IMG/VR virus record: IMGVR_UViG_3300023116_008583
Coordinates: 1 to 64,000 of that record
From: a virus
Reading direction: 5' to 3' (one strand)
Length of the DNA stretch: 64,000 nt
Under the pieces are notes generated by a model. That model was not told where the DNA came from. It made no database searches and saw only the letters and a program-made list of their open reading frames with translations. Both the position numbers and the translations under genes were made by a program. Shown in pieces: positions 61,168 to 64,000 of the stretch (the stretch's first letter is position 1; every line of letters begins with the position of its first letter).

Positions 61168-61576
61168 AAGATACGAGGTCGGCCAAGCCCTTTACGTGGT
61201 GATGGTCGATAAACTCAAGATCGTTCCTGTTCTCGTTGCCGAAGAAGTCGTGAGAAAGACTTTGCAAGGCGAGGAAGTGACTTATCTTGTGTGCCACAAG
61301 GAAGCCTCTGATCCGATCGATCTGAGGCGCCTGAAAGGTGACGTCTACGAGGATCTCGAAGAAGTGAAAACACTTCTGGTGGACAACGTGACACGAAACA
61401 TCACGAACATGTGTGATCAAGTTGACTCTCGCTCGAAGGAACTGAAACAGAACCTGTTCGGCGGCTCCCTCGATCGAGTTGTCACTCGAGACGTTTCCGT
61501 CGATCAACCTGAAGTGATCGAAGAAGATAACGTGTTCGTCTTGGAAGATGGCACTCGCGCTCGAGTAAAATTTTAA
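61157..61576 (+). CDS. Hypothetical protein
   Basis: 139 residues from GTG. β-rich N-terminal half (YEVGQALYVVMVDKLK and VAEEVVRKTLQGEE), helical middle and acidic C-terminal end. I recall similar proteins in other large phages but cannot name a function. Lies just before the ClpB-type gene. Confidence 0.55.
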   Translation: MEGRRYEVGQALYVVMVDKLKIVPVLVAEEVVRKTLQGEEVTYLVCHKEASDPIDLRRLKGDVYEDLEEVKTLLVDNVTRNITNMCDQVDSRSKELKQNLFGGSLDRVVTRDVSVDQPEVIEEDNVFVLEDGTRARVKF

Positions 61577-61612
61577 TTCGTACCATACGTAGTCATGTAA
61601 TCGGAGATTTAC

Positions 61613-64000
61613 ATGCTCATTGAAGATTTTACTGATCTTGCCGCATCAGCTTTGCAAGCTGCTTCGAAGTTATCGAAAAAATTAGATCATCCACAGCCCT
61701 ATCCGGAGCACCTGCTAGTCTGCATGCTCCAGCAGGAAGACAGTCCAGTCAGGTCTATTCTCGCAAAGCTATCAATCGATCGGGAAGACCTAAGAAGAAA
61801 ACTTAATGAACATCTGACAAAGATGAAGAAGATGCCTAGCCAAAATGCGCATGAGGACACTCTCACAGTTTCTCCCCGCTTGCTTCGTGTTCTCGATCGA
61901 GCTCAACTCGAAGCGAAGGCGAAGGGCGATGCGTTCGCTAGCTCCTCCATCTTGTTTCTCCAGATGTTCTCTGAGCCCGCAGATTCTCAGCCTGCTCACA
62001 GGTACTTGCTTGAAGCCGGTGTCACGAAGGAAGCAGTTGAGAAAGAGATAGAGATCCAGCGCCAAGGCAAGAAAGTTGAGAATCGCCGAGAAGGAAGATC
62101 TTTAAAGCTTCTCTTTCAGTCAGGTAGAGAGCTGGTCTCTGAAGTTGCTTTGGGCAAGATCCCGCCTGTCATCGGGCGCGAAGATGAGATTAGAAGTGTT
62201 ATTCGAATCTTATGCCGCCGAACGAAGAACAATCCTGTCATCATCGGCAAGCCTGGTGTTGGTAAGACAGCCATCGCTCACCTCTTAGCGCACAGGATTC
62301 ATCGTGGTGACGTTCCTTCCCATCTTGAAGGGGCTAAGTTACTGCAACTGGACGTGTCATCACTCCTGTCAGGAGCATCTCATCGAGGTGATCTGGAAGA
62401 GAAGATGGCTTCTATCTTAGATCAAGTTGAGGAAGCTGCGATTCCCATCATCTTGTTTATAGATGAAATTCACATGATCTGCCCCTCTGATAACTCAAGC
62501 TCTTCGATCGCTTCCGTGCTTAGACCCTACTTGGATCGAGGCGGTGTTAGAGTGTTAGGAGCAACAACAGAAGATGAGTTTAGAAACTCCATTGAGAAAG
62601 ACACAGCTCTCGAACGCCGATTCCAGACAGTCTATGTTGAGCCTCCCACAACACGTCAAACAATGGCAGTTCTCAGAGGACTTAGAGATTCTTATGAGGC
62701 GTATCACGGCTTACAAATCAGAGACGCAGCTCTAATCTCTGCTGTAGAACTAAGCGAGAGGTACGTTCCATCCAGAAACTTGCCTGACAAAGCGATTGAC
62801 CTTGTCGATGAAGCGACAGCAAAAGTTCGTGCAGACAATACATCAGCACCGCCTGAGCTGGAATCTCTAAATCAAAAAGTAATGATCTTAGAGGTTGAGA
62901 TCGAAAGCTTAGAGAAAGAAGTAGGTGTAGATCAGCAATTATCTGAGATGAGAAAAGAGCTTGCGGGAGCCAGAGAAAAAAGAAACGCCTTGCAAGGACA
63001 GTTCGATGCTGAAAAGGCTGCAATGGATAAATTCAAGGATGCGAAATCTAAGCTGATTGATATCGAAGCCAAGATCCAAGATGCACAAGCTGTCGGAGAT
63101 GCTGTGGGCCTACAGAGATTGACAACAGTCGACAAGGTGCTAGCAACTTCAGCATTGTCTACTGCTGAGTTTGCCGTGAAATCAGCAAGGCAAAACTCTC
63201 AGATGATGAAAGATGAGATCACTCCGATGGAGATCGCTGAAGTTGTCGCCGCTTGGACTGGTATTCCTGCAGCAGATTTGAGCATGTCTGAGAAAGAGAA
63301 GCTTGCTGGCCTTGAAGGTCATCTGAATGGCACAGTGCTAGGACAGGAAAGAGCAGTCAAGGCTGTTGCTGATGCGATCGTTAGATCTCGAGCCGGCCTA
63401 TCGGATGAGACCAAGCCAATCGGATCATTCTTATTCTTAGGCCCGTCAGGTGTAGGTAAGACGTGGTTGGCAAAATGCTTGGCAAAGATTATGTTTGATG
63501 ACTACGATCACGTGGTTCGAGTTGATATGTCTGAGTACGGTGATAAGCATACAGTTTCTCGAATGGTCGGTGCTCCTCCAGGATATGTCGGTTATGAGCA
63601 AGGTGGTCAGCTCACAGAAGCAGTTCGACGCAGACCTTACTCGATTGTTCTTCTAGATGAGATTGAGAAAGCACACACAGAAGTCTTTGATGTTCTACTC
63701 CAACTCTTGGATGACGGCCGTCTTACCGACGGTCAAGGTCGTCTAATTGATTTTAAGAACACTGTCGTGATTATGACATCAAATATCGGTTCTCACATGC
63801 TTCTCGAGGCTCTTGAGAGAGACGGTGATATCACAGAAGAGACACGTGAAAAAGTTATGGATCTTCTCAAGTCCAAATACCGACCTGAGCTTCTAAACAG
63901 AATTGATGACATTGCTGTTTTTAATCCTCTGGCAGAAAACAACCTGTCAGGAATCGCGAAGAACGTTCTTGATGACATCGCCCGCCGCCTTAAGAAGAAA
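61613..64000 (+). CDS. clpB: ClpB-type AAA+ ATPase, cut by window end
   Basis: Open from the ATG at 61613 (CGGAG upstream) through the window end, 796 residues so far, with no stop, so it is partial. N-terminal helical domain (about 1-150), first AAA+ with Walker A GKPGVGKT at 212-219 and Walker B D284-E285, a coiled-coil middle segment (about 420-530), and second AAA+ with Walker A GPSGVGKT at 610-617, GYVGYEQGG and D682-E683. The middle coiled coil is shorter than in E. coli ClpB. These ATPases unfold and reactivate aggregates; ClpA/ClpC relatives feed ClpP. A ClpP-like protein is encoded at 18776. No ClpP-binding loop was identified. Confidence 0.88.
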   Translation, partial: MLIEDFTDLAASALQAASKLSKKLDHPQPYPEHLLVCMLQQEDSPVRSILAKLSIDREDLRRKLNEHLTKMKKMPSQNAHEDTLTVSPRLLRVLDRAQLEAKAKGDAFASSSILFLQMFSEPADSQPAHRYLLEAGVTKEAVEKEIEIQRQGKKVENRREGRSLKLLFQSGRELVSEVALGKIPPVIGREDEIRSVIRILCRRTKNNPVIIGKPGVGKTAIAHLLAHRIHRGDVPSHLEGAKLLQLDVSSLLSGASHRGDLEEKMASILDQVEEAAIPIILFIDEIHMICPSDNSSSSIASVLRPYLDRGGVRVLGATTEDEFRNSIEKDTALERRFQTVYVEPPTTRQTMAVLRGLRDSYEAYHGLQIRDAALISAVELSERYVPSRNLPDKAIDLVDEATAKVRADNTSAPPELESLNQKVMILEVEIESLEKEVGVDQQLSEMRKELAGAREKRNALQGQFDAEKAAMDKFKDAKSKLIDIEAKIQDAQAVGDAVGLQRLTTVDKVLATSALSTAEFAVKSARQNSQMMKDEITPMEIAEVVAAWTGIPAADLSMSEKEKLAGLEGHLNGTVLGQERAVKAVADAIVRSRAGLSDETKPIGSFLFLGPSGVGKTWLAKCLAKIMFDDYDHVVRVDMSEYGDKHTVSRMVGAPPGYVGYEQGGQLTEAVRRRPYSIVLLDEIEKAHTEVFDVLLQLLDDGRLTDGQGRLIDFKNTVVIMTSNIGSHMLLEALERDGDITEETREKVMDLLKSKYRPELLNRIDDIAVFNPLAENNLSGIAKNVLDDIARRLKKK

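Overview
This window is a large, gene-dense stretch of a tailed-phage genome (or an integrated or assembled copy of one). All 77 protein genes I can support lie on the + strand, usually touching or overlapping by 1-14 bases, with almost no intergenic DNA. The hallmarks are phage ones: a tape-measure-like protein, a LysM-type baseplate protein and a hub protein, tail fibres with a collagen-like segment, a T4-gp32-type single-strand binding protein, a RecA recombinase, a DnaB-type helicase, a large nucleotide-metabolism set and an amidase endolysin. Gene content resembles the T4-like superfamily and other very large myoviruses. Signal peptides, an outer-membrane-barrel-like protein, spanin-like membrane proteins and the endolysin point to a Gram-negative host. 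I cannot name the host or the phage genus. No tRNA, rRNA, CRISPR array or integrase was seen, and no gap over 300 bases lacks a gene.

Layout. 1-8.8 kb: tail and baseplate genes. 8.8-20.7 kb: replication and recombination (truncated family A polymerase, degenerate HD-like protein, ssDNA-binding protein, RecA, dUTPase, 5'-3' exonuclease, replicative helicase), B12-dependent ribonucleotide reductase, ClpP-like protease and a PLP aminotransferase. 20.7-24.1 kb: two paralogous fibre genes produced by a tandem duplication that left an aminotransferase 3' fragment between them. 24.1-30 kb: nucleotide-pool enzymes (MazG/dUTPase-like proteins, HAD phosphatases, ThyX, a deoxyribosyltransferase-like protein) among small unknown genes. 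30-42 kb: two nucleotide-sugar epimerase-like genes, a PD-(D/E)XK nuclease-like protein with an Fe-S DinG/XPD-type helicase, a site-2 intramembrane protease with a periplasmic partner, a full DnaE (family C) polymerase, and a thymidylate-kinase-like/thymidylate-synthase-like fusion. 42-50.9 kb: a nucleotidyltransferase-nuclease protein, an ADP-ribosyltransferase-like protein, an IMPDH/GMP-reductase, the endolysin, thymidine kinase, a DHH phosphoesterase, an outer-membrane-barrel-like protein, a dCMP deaminase and a superoxide-dismutase-fold protein. 51-53.6 kb: holin/spanin-like membrane genes around a tubulin/FtsZ-family GTPase. 53.6-61.6 kb: acidic, probably virion-associated proteins, a ligase-like/HxGH nucleotidylyltransferase pair and a nuclease-like protein. 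61.6 kb to the end: a ClpB-type AAA+ ATPase cut by the window edge.

The genes form a phage that builds its own dNTP pool (ribonucleotide reductase, ThyX, thymidine kinase, dCMP deaminase, dUTPase), replicates with its own helicase and at least one polymerase, and carries many proteins that may travel in the virion. The most interesting feature is a short amphipathic helix, usually close to an [LIM]-x-E tripeptide, at the N-terminus or inside about a dozen otherwise unrelated proteins. Those proteins include the ADP-ribosyltransferase-like, superoxide-dismutase-like, nucleotidyltransferase-nuclease and HAD proteins. This looks like a capsid-targeting and prohead-protease signal, as on T4 internal proteins, and would define a packaged effector set. 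Other points of note are the phage-encoded site-2 protease, the tubulin-like GTPase, the coexistence of family A and family C polymerases, and a shared promoter form GTGTAA-N16/17-TATAAT.
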